Positions 23,220 to 32,953 are shown, counted from the stretch's first letter. The stretch: 63,975 nt of DNA from an uncultured Ruminococcus sp. (GCA_902762785.1 CACWPL010000014.1:1-63975), one strand, 5' to 3'. The notes: a model not told the origin generated them from the sequence alone. A program made the numbers and translations.

Positions 23220-24164
23220 ATGACGAACACCATCGACCAGCTCGCCCGGCAGCTCCTCACGGGCGAGGACAAGGCTTTCACGATCTATTCCCACAAACGC
23301 CCGGACGGCGATACCATCGGCTCTGCCTACGCGCTCGCGCTCGCCCTGCAGGCGCTCGGCTGCCGCACACAGAACCTATGCAGCGACGCGATCCCCGACG
23401 TGTACCGGCGCCTGACTGACCAGGTGCCCGCGGAGGCGGTCGAGGGGGCAGCGGGATTCTCGGTCGACGCCTCGACCCCGGAGCGGCTCGGGACGTATGC
23501 CGATGCGCCGATCCGCTACTGCATCGATCACCACGAGGGCAACACGATCGAGGCTGCGTACAAGTATGTCGACCCCGGCGCGTCCTCCTGTGCGCAGCTC
23601 GTCTATGCGCTGATCGTGCGGCTCGGTGTGGAGGTGACGCCGCTGATGGCGGAGCTTTTGTACACCGGCCTTGCGACCGACACCAACGGTTTCCGCACCG
23701 TCAGCACGAACTACGACTCCCTCCAGACGGCGGCAGAGCTGGTGCGCTGCGGCGCCGATCCCGCTGCGATCGCGAAGCGCCATTTCGGCACGAAGAGCCG
23801 CAAGCGCATGGATGCCGAGCAGGCGATCATCGACAGCTTCCGCTACACCCATGACGGCCAGATCCTCAGCGCCGTCCTCGACTACGAGACGCGCACGCGC
23901 ATCGGCATCGACCCGAACGCGCTCGAGGGCATCAATGCGCTGGTCGATCAGGTGGAGGGCGTGCAGTTCGGGATCGTCGTCCGGGAGTATGCGCCGAAGA
24001 AGTGCCGGATCTCGGTGCGCGCGGCCGAGGGACTGCGTGCCGATCTAGTCTGCGCGCAGTTCGGCGGCGGCGGCCACCGCAACGCGGCAGGCGGCGAGGC
24101 GGTCGGCGATGCCGAGACCGTCCGTGCCCTGGTCGAGGCGGCCTGCGAAAAGGAACTGGGATAA
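23220..24164 (+). CDS. nrnA: DHH-family oligoribonuclease / pAp phosphatase (NrnA type)
   Basis: 314 aa. DHH/DHHA1 phosphoesterase: metal motifs HKRPDGDTIGSA (His25, Asp29, Asp31), VDAS (Asp83), CIDHHEGN (Asp103, His104, His105), TGLATDTNGF, and the C-terminal DHHA1 loop FGGGGHRNAAGG. NrnA enzymes degrade 2-5-nt RNA and dephosphorylate 3'-phosphoadenosine 5'-phosphate; a pGpG/c-di-AMP role is possible in this family. GGAGGG lies 7 bases before ATG. Confidence 0.88.
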   Translation: MTNTIDQLARQLLTGEDKAFTIYSHKRPDGDTIGSAYALALALQALGCRTQNLCSDAIPDVYRRLTDQVPAEAVEGAAGFSVDASTPERLGTYADAPIRYCIDHHEGNTIEAAYKYVDPGASSCAQLVYALIVRLGVEVTPLMAELLYTGLATDTNGFRTVSTNYDSLQTAAELVRCGADPAAIAKRHFGTKSRKRMDAEQAIIDSFRYTHDGQILSAVLDYETRTRIGIDPNALEGINALVDQVEGVQFGIVVREYAPKKCRISVRAAEGLRADLVCAQFGGGGHRNAAGGEAVGDAETVRALVEAACEKELG

Positions 24165-24167
24165 CGA

Positions 24168-24206
24168 AACGCGTCCCCCTCCAAGATGGAAGGGGACGCG
24201 TTTTTT
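24168..24206 (+). terminator. Shared terminator of nrnA and pyrE
   Basis: AACGCGTCCCC (24168-24178) pairs with GGGGACGCGTT (24192-24202), then T6; A-rich on the other side for the convergent pyrE. Confidence 0.85.
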
Positions 24207-24219
24207 GCGTCTTATCGGC

Positions 24220-24870
24220 TCAAACGCCGTACTGCTCGCGATAGGCGAGCATCTTGTCGAGGTACTCCTTGCCGGGGACGATGTCGTCGCGGATGGCGGC
24301 GATGATGTCCTCCATCGTCACGATCGGGTAGACCGTCACGCCGAACTCCTCCTTGACCTCCTGCACGGCCGACTTCGTGCCGGTGCCGCGCTCCTGGCGG
24401 TCCACGGTGATGACCATGCCGGTCACGTCCACCTTGGCAGCGCCCATCAGCTTGGGCATGGACTCGCGCAGCGCCTTGCCGGACGTCATGACGTCGTCGA
24501 TGATGATGACCTTCTCGCCGTCCGTGAGGGTCTTGCCGACGAACATGCCGCCCTCGCCGTGGTCCTTGGCCTCCTTGCGGTCGAAGCAGTAGAAGACCTC
24601 CTGGTCGTACTTCGCGCTCAGCGCGGTCGCCGCGGCCACCGCCAGCGGGATGCCCTTGTAGGCCGGCCCGAACAGCGTCTCCACGGGAACGGCGTTCTCA
24701 TGGATGCAGGCGGCGTAATACTCGCCGAGACGGCGGAGCTGGCCGCCGGTGCGGTAGTTGCCGCAGTTGATGAAGTACGGCGCGATTCGGCCGCTCTTGA
24801 GCGTGAACTCCCCGAAGGTGAGCACCCCGCAGTCTACCATGAATTTGATGAAGCTCTCTTTGTATGTCAT
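24220..24870 (-). CDS. pyrE: Orotate phosphoribosyltransferase
   Basis: 216 aa. Converts orotate and PRPP to OMP in pyrimidine synthesis. The PRPP site KVIIIDDVMTSGKALRE (about 118-134) is canonical, with the substrate loop CFDRKEAKDHGEGG (about 94-107) and an N-terminal FGEFTLKSGRIAPYFINCG. ATG 24870 follows TAGGAGGTCATCATC. A perfect 9-bp hairpin (24890-24910) lies immediately upstream of the ribosome site, behind the PIN-like gene, and could modulate expression. No other pyr genes are adjacent. Confidence 0.93.
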   Translation of the reverse strand: MTYKESFIKFMVDCGVLTFGEFTLKSGRIAPYFINCGNYRTGGQLRRLGEYYAACIHENAVPVETLFGPAYKGIPLAVAAATALSAKYDQEVFYCFDRKEAKDHGEGGMFVGKTLTDGEKVIIIDDVMTSGKALRESMPKLMGAAKVDVTGMVITVDRQERGTGTKSAVQEVKEEFGVTVYPIVTMEDIIAAIRDDIVPGKEYLDKMLAYREQYGV

Positions 24871-24889
24871 GATGATGACCTCCTATCGC

Positions 24890-24910
24890 ATCCCCTGCGC
24901 GGCAGGGGAT
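24890..24910 (-). promoter_or_regulatory. Hairpin just before pyrE
   Basis: ATCCCCTGC and GCAGGGGAT form a perfect stem with a 3-base loop, 7-10 bases upstream of the pyrE ribosome site. On the plus strand it is followed by ATTTTTG, so it could also be a plus-strand terminator. Confidence 0.35.
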
Positions 24911-24933
24911 ATTTTTGATGTGTATGGCGCGGC

Positions 24934-25551
24934 TCACTTGATGAGCGGCCGGATGGCGCCCCAGATGACCTTGGTCTTTTCGCCGCCGAGCTGGGCGACG
25001 AGCTCGTTGTTGATGCTCACCTTGATGTGGGAGAGGTGGGGCGAGCCGGTGCGCAGGTGCTTCCAGACGAGGTCGGCGGCCTGCGTCTTGTCCTCATCGG
25101 AGATCTCGAGGGCAGCGAGCGCCTCCTCGACGTCTCCACGCTTGACGGAGACTCCGGCACGCTCCGCGATGGACGGGATCAGGCGCACCTCCTCGCCCTG
25201 CTTGTACCAGAAGATCTGGACATTGCTGTACCCCCGGTCATGGGAGACGATGTAGCAGCGGCAGTGCGGGTCGCGCCCGAGCAAAAAGCCGATGTAGGAC
25301 GAGAGCTGGAAATCCAGCGCGTTGCGTCCCTGCGTGTCCACCTTGATGTAGTCCACGCGCGCCTTGGTGCGGGTGAGGAGCATCATGATGTCGAAATTCA
25401 GCGAATCGGCGTTCTGACTGTAGAAGACGATGACGCGGTCGGACTTGTGCAGCTCCTCGAGCCCCTTCAGACCGGCCATGTGGACGTTCTCATAGTCGAT
25501 GAGGAAATAGCGGCGCCCCTTCTCCGGCTTGTTCTCTTTTTTCTTAGACAA
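24934..25551 (-). CDS. PIN/NYN-like nuclease-fold protein
   Basis: 205 aa. The start is TTG 25551, behind AAAGGAG and seven bases; no ATG fits. After a Lys-rich start (SKKKENKPEKGRRYF), the protein shows a PIN-like fold: LIDYENVHMAGLKGLEEL (first Asp and Asn), DFQLSSYIGFLLG (middle acidic) and YIVSHDRGYSNVQIFW (third Asp). Such proteins are often RNases of unknown target. A helical C-terminus (about 140-205) is extra. It lies between nadE and pyrE on the same strand, 13 bases after nadE, so likely cotranscribed. Confidence 0.72.
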   Translation of the reverse strand: MSKKKENKPEKGRRYFLIDYENVHMAGLKGLEELHKSDRVIVFYSQNADSLNFDIMMLLTRTKARVDYIKVDTQGRNALDFQLSSYIGFLLGRDPHCRCYIVSHDRGYSNVQIFWYKQGEEVRLIPSIAERAGVSVKRGDVEEALAALEISDEDKTQAADLVWKHLRTGSPHLSHIKVSINNELVAQLGGEKTKVIWGAIRPLIK

Positions 25552-25564
25552 TGTGATGCTCCTT

Positions 25565-27496
25565 TCAGTCCTCCGCGGCCGCTTCCTCGAGCGCCGCGAT
25601 CCAGACGGCCGCGGACGCATCGCTCGGCATCCGCCAGTCACCGCGCGGCGAGAGCGTGACGCTGCCGACCTTCGGACCGTCCGGCAGGCAGGAGCGCTTG
25701 AACTGCTGGGAGAAGAAGCGCCAGTAGAACTTCTTCTGCCATTTCAGGATGGTCTCGCGGTCGTAAACGTCCTCGAAGGCTCGACGCGCCAGCCGGAAGA
25801 TCTTCCCCGGCGTGAAGCCCATGCGGACGTGGTAGTAGAGGAAGAAGTCGTGCAGCTCGTAGGGGCCGACGAGGTCCTCGGTCTTTTGTGCGATCTGGCC
25901 GTCCTTGTCGGGCGGGAGCAGCTCCGGGGAGACGGGCGTGTCGAGGATGTCGAGCAGCACGTCCCGCAGCTCGCCCCCCGCGTGTGCGGCCTCATAGGCC
26001 ACCAGATACCGCACGAGGGTCTTGGGGATGGAACTGTTGACGCCGTACATGCTCATGTGGTCGCCGTTATAGGTCGCCCAGCCGAGCGCGAGCTCCGAGA
26101 GGTCGCCCGTGCCGACGACGATGCCGCCGCACTGGTTGGCCACGTCCATGAGGATCTGCGTGCGCTCGCGCGCCTGGCCGTTCTCGTAGGTGACGTCGTG
26201 GACACGCTCGTCATGGCCGATGTCGGCAAAGTGCTGGCGAACGCTCTTCTCGATGTTGATCTCCTTGAGGGTGGCACCGTAGGCGGCCGCGAGCTTGCAG
26301 GCATTGGTATAGGTGCGGTCGGTCGTGCCGAAGCACGGCATCGTGACGGCGCGCATCCCGGACGGGTCGAGCCCGAGACGGTCGAACGCATGGCGCATCA
26401 CGATCAGGGCGAGCGTGGAGTCCAGTCCGCCCGACAGGCCGACGACGGCGTTCTTGCAGCCGATGTGCTGCAAACGCGTGGCCAGTCCCACCGACTGGAT
26501 CGCCAGGATCTCCTCGCAGCGGTCATCGAGCACCTGCTTGTCCGAGGGGACGAACGGATGCGGCGCGATATCGCGGTCGAGCGGGGTCTCCGTCACGGGG
26601 AGGTCGATGTGGATGATGTCGTACTCCCTGCCGGAGAAGGTCGCCTCGCAGTCCCATGTCGAGGTGCGGCGGCGCTCGTTGGTGAGGCGCTGGATGTCGA
26701 TGTCCGCGACGGTCAGACCGTTCGAGAAGAGCTTGGATTCCGCGAGGGTGGAGCCGTTCTCGCAGATGATATTGTGTCCGGCGAAGACCATATCCTGCGT
26801 GGATTCGCCGATCCCTGCGTCTGCATAGGCATACGCGCAGAGGAGCGAGCCGGAGCGGGACTTGACGAGCATCCGCCGATAGTCCGCCTTGCCGATGATC
26901 TCATCGGAGCAGGAGAGGTTGAAGATGAGGGTCGCGCCGTCCCGCGCGAGGCCGACGCTCGGAGGATCGGCGACCCAGAGATCCTCGCAGATCTCCACGC
27001 CGAAGAGCAGTCCCGCCTCTGTGCAGAGGAACACCTGATCGGTACCGAACTTGACGTCCTCGCTGATGGCCGTGTCGATGAGATAGGTCGTCCGGCCGCC
27101 GGGGGTAAAGTGGCGGCGCTCGTAGAATTCGCCGTAATTGGGCAGATGCTGCTTCGGCACGAGGCCCTTCAGCTCGCCGCGGTAGAGCACGGCCGCGCAG
27201 TTGTAGAGCTTGTCGTCATAGTCATAGGGGAGCCCGACGATGATGACGATGTCGAGGCCGGCCGTCTCCTCGGCGAGGCGGGCGAGCTGCTCCTCCGCGG
27301 CGGAGATCAGCGCCTCCTGGAGGAACAGGTCCCCGCAGGTGTAGCCCGTGATGCAGAGCTCCGGGAAGCAGACAATCTTGACGCTCCTGTCATAGGCCTC
27401 CCGTACCAGCTCGAGGATGCGGTCGGTATTGTAGACACAGTCCGCGACCTTGAGCTGCGGGGTCGCGCACGCGATCTTCACGAATCCGTCTTTCAT
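25565..27496 (-). CDS. nadE: Glutamine-dependent NAD(+) synthase
   Basis: 643 aa. Two domains: an N-terminal glutaminase of the nitrilase fold with Glu46 (CFPELC), Lys115 (LVPKQHLPNY) and Cys170 (GVEICEDLW), and a C-terminal ammonia-dependent synthetase with the ATP loop VVGLSGGLDSTLA (about 351-363). It amidates deamido-NAD to NAD. Length is normal for the fused type. RBS AAAGGAGG lies 8 bases before ATG; promoter at 27559-27531. The PIN-like gene follows. Confidence 0.94.
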   Translation of the reverse strand: MKDGFVKIACATPQLKVADCVYNTDRILELVREAYDRSVKIVCFPELCITGYTCGDLFLQEALISAAEEQLARLAEETAGLDIVIIVGLPYDYDDKLYNCAAVLYRGELKGLVPKQHLPNYGEFYERRHFTPGGRTTYLIDTAISEDVKFGTDQVFLCTEAGLLFGVEICEDLWVADPPSVGLARDGATLIFNLSCSDEIIGKADYRRMLVKSRSGSLLCAYAYADAGIGESTQDMVFAGHNIICENGSTLAESKLFSNGLTVADIDIQRLTNERRRTSTWDCEATFSGREYDIIHIDLPVTETPLDRDIAPHPFVPSDKQVLDDRCEEILAIQSVGLATRLQHIGCKNAVVGLSGGLDSTLALIVMRHAFDRLGLDPSGMRAVTMPCFGTTDRTYTNACKLAAAYGATLKEINIEKSVRQHFADIGHDERVHDVTYENGQARERTQILMDVANQCGGIVVGTGDLSELALGWATYNGDHMSMYGVNSSIPKTLVRYLVAYEAAHAGGELRDVLLDILDTPVSPELLPPDKDGQIAQKTEDLVGPYELHDFFLYYHVRMGFTPGKIFRLARRAFEDVYDRETILKWQKKFYWRFFSQQFKRSCLPDGPKVGSVTLSPRGDWRMPSDASAAVWIAALEEAAAED

Positions 27497-27530
27497 GTAG
27501 AAAAGACCTCCTTTCGGGTCGTTTATCTAT

Positions 27531-27559
27531 AGTATACCATATCTCGCAGACAGATGCAA
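27531..27559 (-). promoter_or_regulatory. Promoter of nadE
   Basis: Minus strand: TTGCAT (27559-27554), 17 bp, TATACT (27536-27531), TGG before the -10. Confidence 0.75.
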
Positions 27560-27659
27560 GCATTATTTTATAAGAAGGTATGGGAGGGGCGCTGTCCGGC
27601 ACCGGGAAAGCTGACGAGATCTCGCGAAAACAGACGATAAAAACCGTCATTTTACCATC

Positions 27660-27688
27660 TTGCAAACCACAAAAATTAGTGATATACT
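27660..27688 (+). promoter_or_regulatory. Promoter of the MATE gene
   Basis: TTGCAA (27660-27665), 17 bp, TATACT (27683-27688). Confidence 0.65.
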
Positions 27689-27760
27689 GTCTATTACAAA
27701 ATCGAAGAAAACGCAAGATACCGCGCTCTGCGGAGCGCACGAACAGAAAGGTGATGGATC

Positions 27761-29128
27761 ATGACCAAGGACATGACGAAGGGACGCCCGCTGTGGCTCA
27801 TCCTCAGCTTTTGCCTGCCGATGGTGTTCGGCAACATCCTCCAGCAGCTCTACAACATGGCCGATACCGCCATCGTCGGGCGCTGCATCGACGCGGACGC
27901 GCTCGCGGCCATCGGCGGCACCGGCGCGGTCTGCTTCCTCGTGATCGGCTTCGCGACGGGACTTTGCACCGGCCTGTCCATCCCGGTCGCACAGGCCTAC
28001 GGTGCGGGCGATATGTCCAAGATGCGCCGCTATATGGCCAACGCCGCCCTCATCGCCGCTGTCACGGCGATCGTGCTGACGGTGCTGACCGTGGTCTTCT
28101 GCCGTCCCCTGCTGCACCTCATGCAGACCCCGGAGGAGATCCTCGACGACTCCGCGGCCTACCTCACGGTCATCTTCGCTGGTCTCGCCGCGACCATCCT
28201 CTATAACCTGCTCGCCGGGTTCCTGCGTGCCATGGGCGACTCGACCACGCCGCTGCTGTTCCTCGGCCTGTCCTCCGTGCTCAACATCGTGCTCGACCTC
28301 ATGTGCATCCTCGTGTTCCACATGGGCGTGATGGGCGCCGGTGTCGCGACCGTGGCCGCACAGGCCGTGTCCGCGGTCGGGTGCCTGCATTTCATGTACA
28401 CCCACTTCGACGAGCTGACCTTCTCCCGTGAGGAGCTGCGTCCACGCGCCGACCACATCGCGCGTCTCTGCGGTGTCGGTCTGCCGATGGCGTTCCAGTT
28501 CTCCATCACAGCGATCGGCTCCATCCTCCTCCAGACGTCCGTCAACGGCTTCGGCCCCGCCATCATCGCCAGCGTCTCCACCGCACAGAAGATCCAGAAC
28601 GTCGTGGCCGGCCCGATGGAGTCCCTCGGCATCACCATGGCGACCTACTGCGGCCAGAACCTCGGTGCCGGCCGCGTCGACCGCATCCGCACCGGCCTGC
28701 GCAGCAGCGTGCTGACGGGCCTCCTCTACGCCTGCTTCGCCTATGCGTTCTGCTATCTGCTGGGCGGATGGTTCGTGGGGCTCTTCCTCTCGGCGGACGA
28801 CCCGGCCTATGCGGTCATTATGGCGCACGCCACGCAGTATCTCCGGATCTCCGGCCTGTTCTACCCGGTGCTCGCGGTGCTCTTCGTCCTGCGCAATTCC
28901 CTGCAGGGCATGGGCTACAGCTTCCTGCCCATGAGCGCCGGCATCCTCGAGCTGATCGCGCGCGCGTTCGCCGTGGCCGTGCTGATCACGGCGATGGGCT
29001 TCACGGGCGTCTGCCTCGCGAGCCCGACGGCATGGGTCGCCGCGGACGTGCTGCTGATCTCGGCCTCCGTCTACGCCCTCTCCACCCTGGAGCGCCGCGT
29101 GCCGAACGGTGCCGTCCAGAAGATCTGA
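27761..29128 (+). CDS. MATE-family multidrug/metabolite exporter
   Basis: 455 aa with about 12 membrane segments in two MatE halves. The first starts RPLWLILSFCLPMVFGNILQ and contains QQLYNMADTAIVGRCI; the second begins near 235 (GVGLPMAFQFSITAIGSI). These are Na+/H+-coupled antiporters of cationic drugs or metabolites; the substrate is not predictable. AGAAAGGTG lies upstream of ATG 27761. Monocistronic; nadE is divergent. Confidence 0.9.
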   Translation: MTKDMTKGRPLWLILSFCLPMVFGNILQQLYNMADTAIVGRCIDADALAAIGGTGAVCFLVIGFATGLCTGLSIPVAQAYGAGDMSKMRRYMANAALIAAVTAIVLTVLTVVFCRPLLHLMQTPEEILDDSAAYLTVIFAGLAATILYNLLAGFLRAMGDSTTPLLFLGLSSVLNIVLDLMCILVFHMGVMGAGVATVAAQAVSAVGCLHFMYTHFDELTFSREELRPRADHIARLCGVGLPMAFQFSITAIGSILLQTSVNGFGPAIIASVSTAQKIQNVVAGPMESLGITMATYCGQNLGAGRVDRIRTGLRSSVLTGLLYACFAYAFCYLLGGWFVGLFLSADDPAYAVIMAHATQYLRISGLFYPVLAVLFVLRNSLQGMGYSFLPMSAGILELIARAFAVAVLITAMGFTGVCLASPTAWVAADVLLISASVYALSTLERRVPNGAVQKI

Positions 29129-29192
29129 ACGCAGCGTCTCCGCGTCTCGTCCCCTTCCCCGGGGCGGGGCGCGGCGCTTTCAGAATTTATGG

Positions 29193-29221
29193 TTGACTTT
29201 GTGAAAGTTATATGGTATAAT
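29193..29221 (+). promoter_or_regulatory. Promoter of the LRR protein gene
   Basis: TTGACT (29193-29198), 17 bp, TATAAT (29216-29221), TGG before the -10. Confidence 0.8.
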
Positions 29222-29274
29222 GAAAAAGATAAATTCGGACGATACGTCCCGGAAAGGACAGGAGAAGATCCAAG

Positions 29275-30813
29275 ATGAGTACCATAAATGAGATGAACGA
29301 GGATCAGGCGATCCTCCAGAACGAGGAGACCGCCGTCCCCGCAGAGGCAGAGCCCGCTGACCGCGTGCCGACCCGCCGCGAGAACGACATCATCCTCTGG
29401 GAGCTGGATGAGGACGGCACTCTGACCCTCTCCACTCCCCTGCGCCCCAAGAAGAAGTCCAAGGACGCCGCTGCGGATGAGAACGCACCTGCAGCCGCAC
29501 CCGACACGACACCTGCTGCTGCGCCCGCGCCGACTACCGGTGAGGAGGGTGAGAAGCCTGCCGAGGGCGAGAATGCCGACAAGGCAGCCCCGAGCCTCGT
29601 GGCCATGTCCGACTTCTATGTCGGCGACTATCCGCCCCCGCCGTGGCACGACTTCAAGGACAAGATCCGCAGCCTCGTGGTCAAGGAGGGCATCACCGAG
29701 CTCGGTGCGCGCGCCTTCGAGGACTGCGTGAACCTGACCGATGTCGAGCTGCCCCGCACCATGCGCCGCATCCACTTCGGATGCTTCTCCGGCTGCACCA
29801 GCCTGATCGACATCGAGATCATCCTCCGCGGCCGCATGATCCACATGAGCGAGTTCATGAACGAGCAGACCGAGGAGGAGGACCGCGGCGATCACCAGAC
29901 CATCCAGATCGGTATGCACGCCTTCTGCCGCACGCCCTGGGCGCTCGAGGCATTCGGCGAGTTCTACATCGTGGACGGCACCCTCTATGACTACTACGGC
30001 GACAGCGATGAGATCGTCATCCCCGATGGCGTCGACACGATTGGCCGCTTCGCCTTCTCCGGTCTCGGCATCAAGCGCGTGACGCTCCCGCAGACCGTGA
30101 CCACCATCGGCCTGTGTGCCTTCGAGGACAACGACCTCACCGAGATCGTGTTCCCGGCACAGCAGCCGGGCGGTGCGCCGCTCTTCGTGCGTGCGCTGGC
30201 CTTCCATAACAATCCCCGCCTCTCCCGCGTGGTCATCCCGGATCTTGAGGGCAGCCACATCGAGCGCAACGCCTTCCTCGGCACCAACTTCCTGCTCCCG
30301 CTCAAGGAGTCCGAGAAGCCGCCGGTCCTCTACAAGATCACGCTGACCCGCAACAAGGCCGTCGCCGGTACGAGCCGCATCGAGGTGCGCGAGAACGAGA
30401 ACGGCGTGCCGGAGGCGAACCTCGGCATCGGCAAGAACATGCTCAAGCGTCTGCGTCAGGGCGCCGTGATCCTGCGCATCGAGCCGAATCTCGCCAAGCT
30501 CACCATCGGCCGCGCCGTGACCTTCTCCTATGATAAGGACGAGGCCGACCATGTATGCGTGACCGTTTGGTACCCCGCCGAGCCGGGCAGCGGCGCCGCG
30601 GCAGACTTTGGCCGCACGAGCCTCTACCAGGGCGAGAGCACCCGTCCCTACGGCAAGGACGATGCCTTCGCGGATGACTTCGCTTCCATCGAGGACGACG
30701 AGGTCTTCCAGATCAAGAAGGAAGCGTATTCCGTAGAAGCGCTCTGTGCCGTCATCGACGACTGGGCGAACCGTCACCGCAACTTCCGCCGTCTCCGCAC
30801 GGACGAATTTTGA
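29275..30813 (+). CDS. Cytoplasmic BspA-like leucine-rich repeat protein
   Basis: 512 aa. No signal peptide. An acidic N-terminus and Ala/Pro/Glu-rich linker (about 55-110) precede BspA-type LRR_5 repeats: GITELGARAFEDCVNLTDVE, then RRIHFGCFSGCTSLIDIEI (about 140-185) and a second block near 240-330 (VDTIGRFAFSGLGIKRVTL). The C-terminal part (about 355-512) is a separate domain with GIGKNMLKRLRQGAVILRI. BspA repeats usually mediate protein contacts and are often surface-exposed, so a cytoplasmic form is uncommon. Partner unknown. Confidence 0.75.
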   Translation: MSTINEMNEDQAILQNEETAVPAEAEPADRVPTRRENDIILWELDEDGTLTLSTPLRPKKKSKDAAADENAPAAAPDTTPAAAPAPTTGEEGEKPAEGENADKAAPSLVAMSDFYVGDYPPPPWHDFKDKIRSLVVKEGITELGARAFEDCVNLTDVELPRTMRRIHFGCFSGCTSLIDIEIILRGRMIHMSEFMNEQTEEEDRGDHQTIQIGMHAFCRTPWALEAFGEFYIVDGTLYDYYGDSDEIVIPDGVDTIGRFAFSGLGIKRVTLPQTVTTIGLCAFEDNDLTEIVFPAQQPGGAPLFVRALAFHNNPRLSRVVIPDLEGSHIERNAFLGTNFLLPLKESEKPPVLYKITLTRNKAVAGTSRIEVRENENGVPEANLGIGKNMLKRLRQGAVILRIEPNLAKLTIGRAVTFSYDKDEADHVCVTVWYPAEPGSGAAADFGRTSLYQGESTRPYGKDDAFADDFASIEDDEVFQIKKEAYSVEALCAVIDDWANRHRNFRRLRTDEF

Positions 30814-30819
30814 TCCATC

Positions 30820-30852
30820 CGGCTCCTCTGCCAGCGCAGGGGAGCCGTTTTT
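30820..30852 (+). terminator. Terminator of the LRR gene
   Basis: CGGCTCCTCTG pairs with CAGGGGAGCCG, followed by TTTTT. Confidence 0.8.
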
Positions 30853-30857
30853 GACTC

Positions 30858-30886
30858 TTGCATTTTCTATCCAAAACTGGTATAAT
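30858..30886 (+). promoter_or_regulatory. Promoter of the ABC exporter gene
   Basis: TTGCAT (30858-30863), 17 bp, TATAAT (30881-30886), TGG before it; only five bases after the preceding T-run. Confidence 0.8.
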
Positions 30887-30931
30887 ATCCTTAGCACCCC
30901 TCCCCATCCTACTGACAAGGAGTGATCCGAT

Positions 30932-32779
30932 ATGCCGCCACGCGGAGGTCCCCGTCAGCAGTTCCTGACCGAGGAGGAGAAGAAGGCTCGTCCCAAGGTC
31001 ACGTCCGCACTGCTGAAACGCATCTTTTCCTATCTGCTCCCCTACTGGAAGCAGATGCTGCTGGTGCTGTGCGCCATCGTCATCTCGTCCGTGCTGTCCA
31101 TGCTGCCCTCGGTACTCACCGGGCGCATCATCGACGAAGGCCTCATCGGCCGGAGCATGGAGAAGCTCGTCCTCTACATCGTGCTGTCCCTCGCCGTCAC
31201 CCTCGGTGCGAACCTGATCGGCGTCCTCGAGAGCTACCTCAATTCCTGGATCGCCCAGCACATCACCTTCGACATGCACAATAAGATGTACGCCCACCTC
31301 CTGCGCATGTCCCACCGATTCTTCACGACCAACAGCCAGGGCGACATCATCACCCGCATGACCAGCGACATCTCCGGTGTCCAGCAGATCATCACGAACA
31401 CCCTCTCCAGCATCCTCTCGAACAGCATCACGCTGATCGTGGCGCTCGTCATCATGTTCCGGCAGAACTGGATCCTCGCGATCGTGGGCATCCTGGTGGT
31501 GCCGCTCTTCGTCCTGCCGACCCGCAGCGCGGGCAAGGCACGCTGGACGATCACCAACGAATCCCAGGCGTGCAGTGACGAGATCAACGGCATCCTCAAC
31601 GAGACGCTCTCCGTCAGCGGCCAGCTCCTCGTGAAGCTCTTCGGCCGCGAGCAGCGTGAATACGAGCGCTACGAGGCCGTGGGGCGGCGTCAGGTCGCGC
31701 TGAACATCCGCGAGAGCATGGCCGGGCGGTGGTTCCGTGTGGCGCTCTCGACCTTCTCGAGCATCGGGCCGATGCTGCTCTATCTGGCGGGCGGCGTCAT
31801 CATGATGCGGTATGACGAGACGCTCACCGTCGGCGACATCACCGTCCTCGTGACGCTCCTCGGCCGCATGTATGGGCCTGTGAGCCAGCTTCTCAACATC
31901 CAAGTGGACTGGATCCGCTCGATGGCGCTCTTCACGCGCATCTTCGACTATTTCGACATGGTCCCCGAGGTCGGCCAGCCTGCCGCGCCCGTCCATCCCG
32001 TGACGGCCAAGGGCGAGGTGACGTTCGAGCATGTCGACTTTTCCTATGACCCCGACCGCCAGATCCTCCGCGACGTGAGCTTTCAGCTCCCTGAGGGGCG
32101 CTGCATCGCGATCGTGGGGCCGTCCGGCTCCGGCAAGAGCACGCTCATCAACCTGATCCCGCGCCTCTATGACGTCACGGCGGGACGCGTGCTGTTCGAC
32201 GGGGAGGACGTGCGGACGCTCGACCTCGCGTTCCTGCGCAGCCACATCGGCATCGTGAGCCAGGAGACGTACCTCTTCAACGGCACGATCCGTGAGAACC
32301 TGCTCTATGCCCGCCCGGACGCCACCGAGGAGATGCTCCTCGACGCGTGCCGTCAGGCGAACATCCTCGACTTCATCGAAAAGCAGGAGAACGGCCTGGA
32401 CACCGTGGTCGGCAACCGCGGCCTGAAGCTCTCGGGCGGCGAGAAGCAGCGCATCTCCATCGCGCGCGTGCTGCTGAAGGACCCGGCGCTGATGATCTTC
32501 GACGAGGCGACGTCCGCGCTGGACTCCATCTCGGAGCAGAAGATCCAGGACGCCATCGAGCCGCTGATCGCCTCGCGTACGTCCATCCTGATCGCGCACC
32601 GGCTCTCGACCATCCTCGCGGCAGACGAGATTCTGGTCGTCAAGGACGGCGAGATCGTCGAGCGCGGGACGCATCATGAGCTGGTCGGTGCAGGCGGTGT
32701 CTACACGCAGCTCTACGAGACGCAGTTCAACAAGTCCGCCGACGCCCCTCCGGCACAGGAGTACAGCGAAGGCGAATGA
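30932..32779 (+). CDS. ABC exporter, fused membrane and ATPase domains (type IV, MsbA-like)
   Basis: 615 aa half-transporter that should act as a homodimer. Six membrane helices (about 40-330), then an ATPase domain: Walker A GPSGSGKST (396-404), Q-loop SQETYLFN, signature LSGGEKQR (500-507), Walker B ALMIFDEATSALDS (519-532) and His-switch IAHRLST. The family exports lipids, peptides or drugs; substrate unknown. AAGGAG lies before ATG 30932. Own promoter and terminator, so a single-gene unit. Confidence 0.92.
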   Translation: MPPRGGPRQQFLTEEEKKARPKVTSALLKRIFSYLLPYWKQMLLVLCAIVISSVLSMLPSVLTGRIIDEGLIGRSMEKLVLYIVLSLAVTLGANLIGVLESYLNSWIAQHITFDMHNKMYAHLLRMSHRFFTTNSQGDIITRMTSDISGVQQIITNTLSSILSNSITLIVALVIMFRQNWILAIVGILVVPLFVLPTRSAGKARWTITNESQACSDEINGILNETLSVSGQLLVKLFGREQREYERYEAVGRRQVALNIRESMAGRWFRVALSTFSSIGPMLLYLAGGVIMMRYDETLTVGDITVLVTLLGRMYGPVSQLLNIQVDWIRSMALFTRIFDYFDMVPEVGQPAAPVHPVTAKGEVTFEHVDFSYDPDRQILRDVSFQLPEGRCIAIVGPSGSGKSTLINLIPRLYDVTAGRVLFDGEDVRTLDLAFLRSHIGIVSQETYLFNGTIRENLLYARPDATEEMLLDACRQANILDFIEKQENGLDTVVGNRGLKLSGGEKQRISIARVLLKDPALMIFDEATSALDSISEQKIQDAIEPLIASRTSILIAHRLSTILAADEILVVKDGEIVERGTHHELVGAGGVYTQLYETQFNKSADAPPAQEYSEGE

Positions 32780-32785
32780 CACCCT

Positions 32786-32817
32786 GCCCCTCCCCGCCTG
32801 TGGGGAGGGGCATTTTG
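32786..32817 (+). terminator. Terminator of the ABC exporter gene
   Basis: GCCCCTCCCC (32786-32795) pairs with GGGGAGGGGC (32802-32811), then ATTTTGT. Confidence 0.8.
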
Positions 32818-32953
32818 TACATCTCTTATATAGAATAGAAGGACAGGATCGTTCACTTTCCCGATTTTTTCGGAGGTGGTCAAAAAAATGTCAGGTTTTC
32901 GCCCTTCGCTGTGTCTTAGTAATAGAGCAGCGTGCAAAGGCGGCCCAGACCCC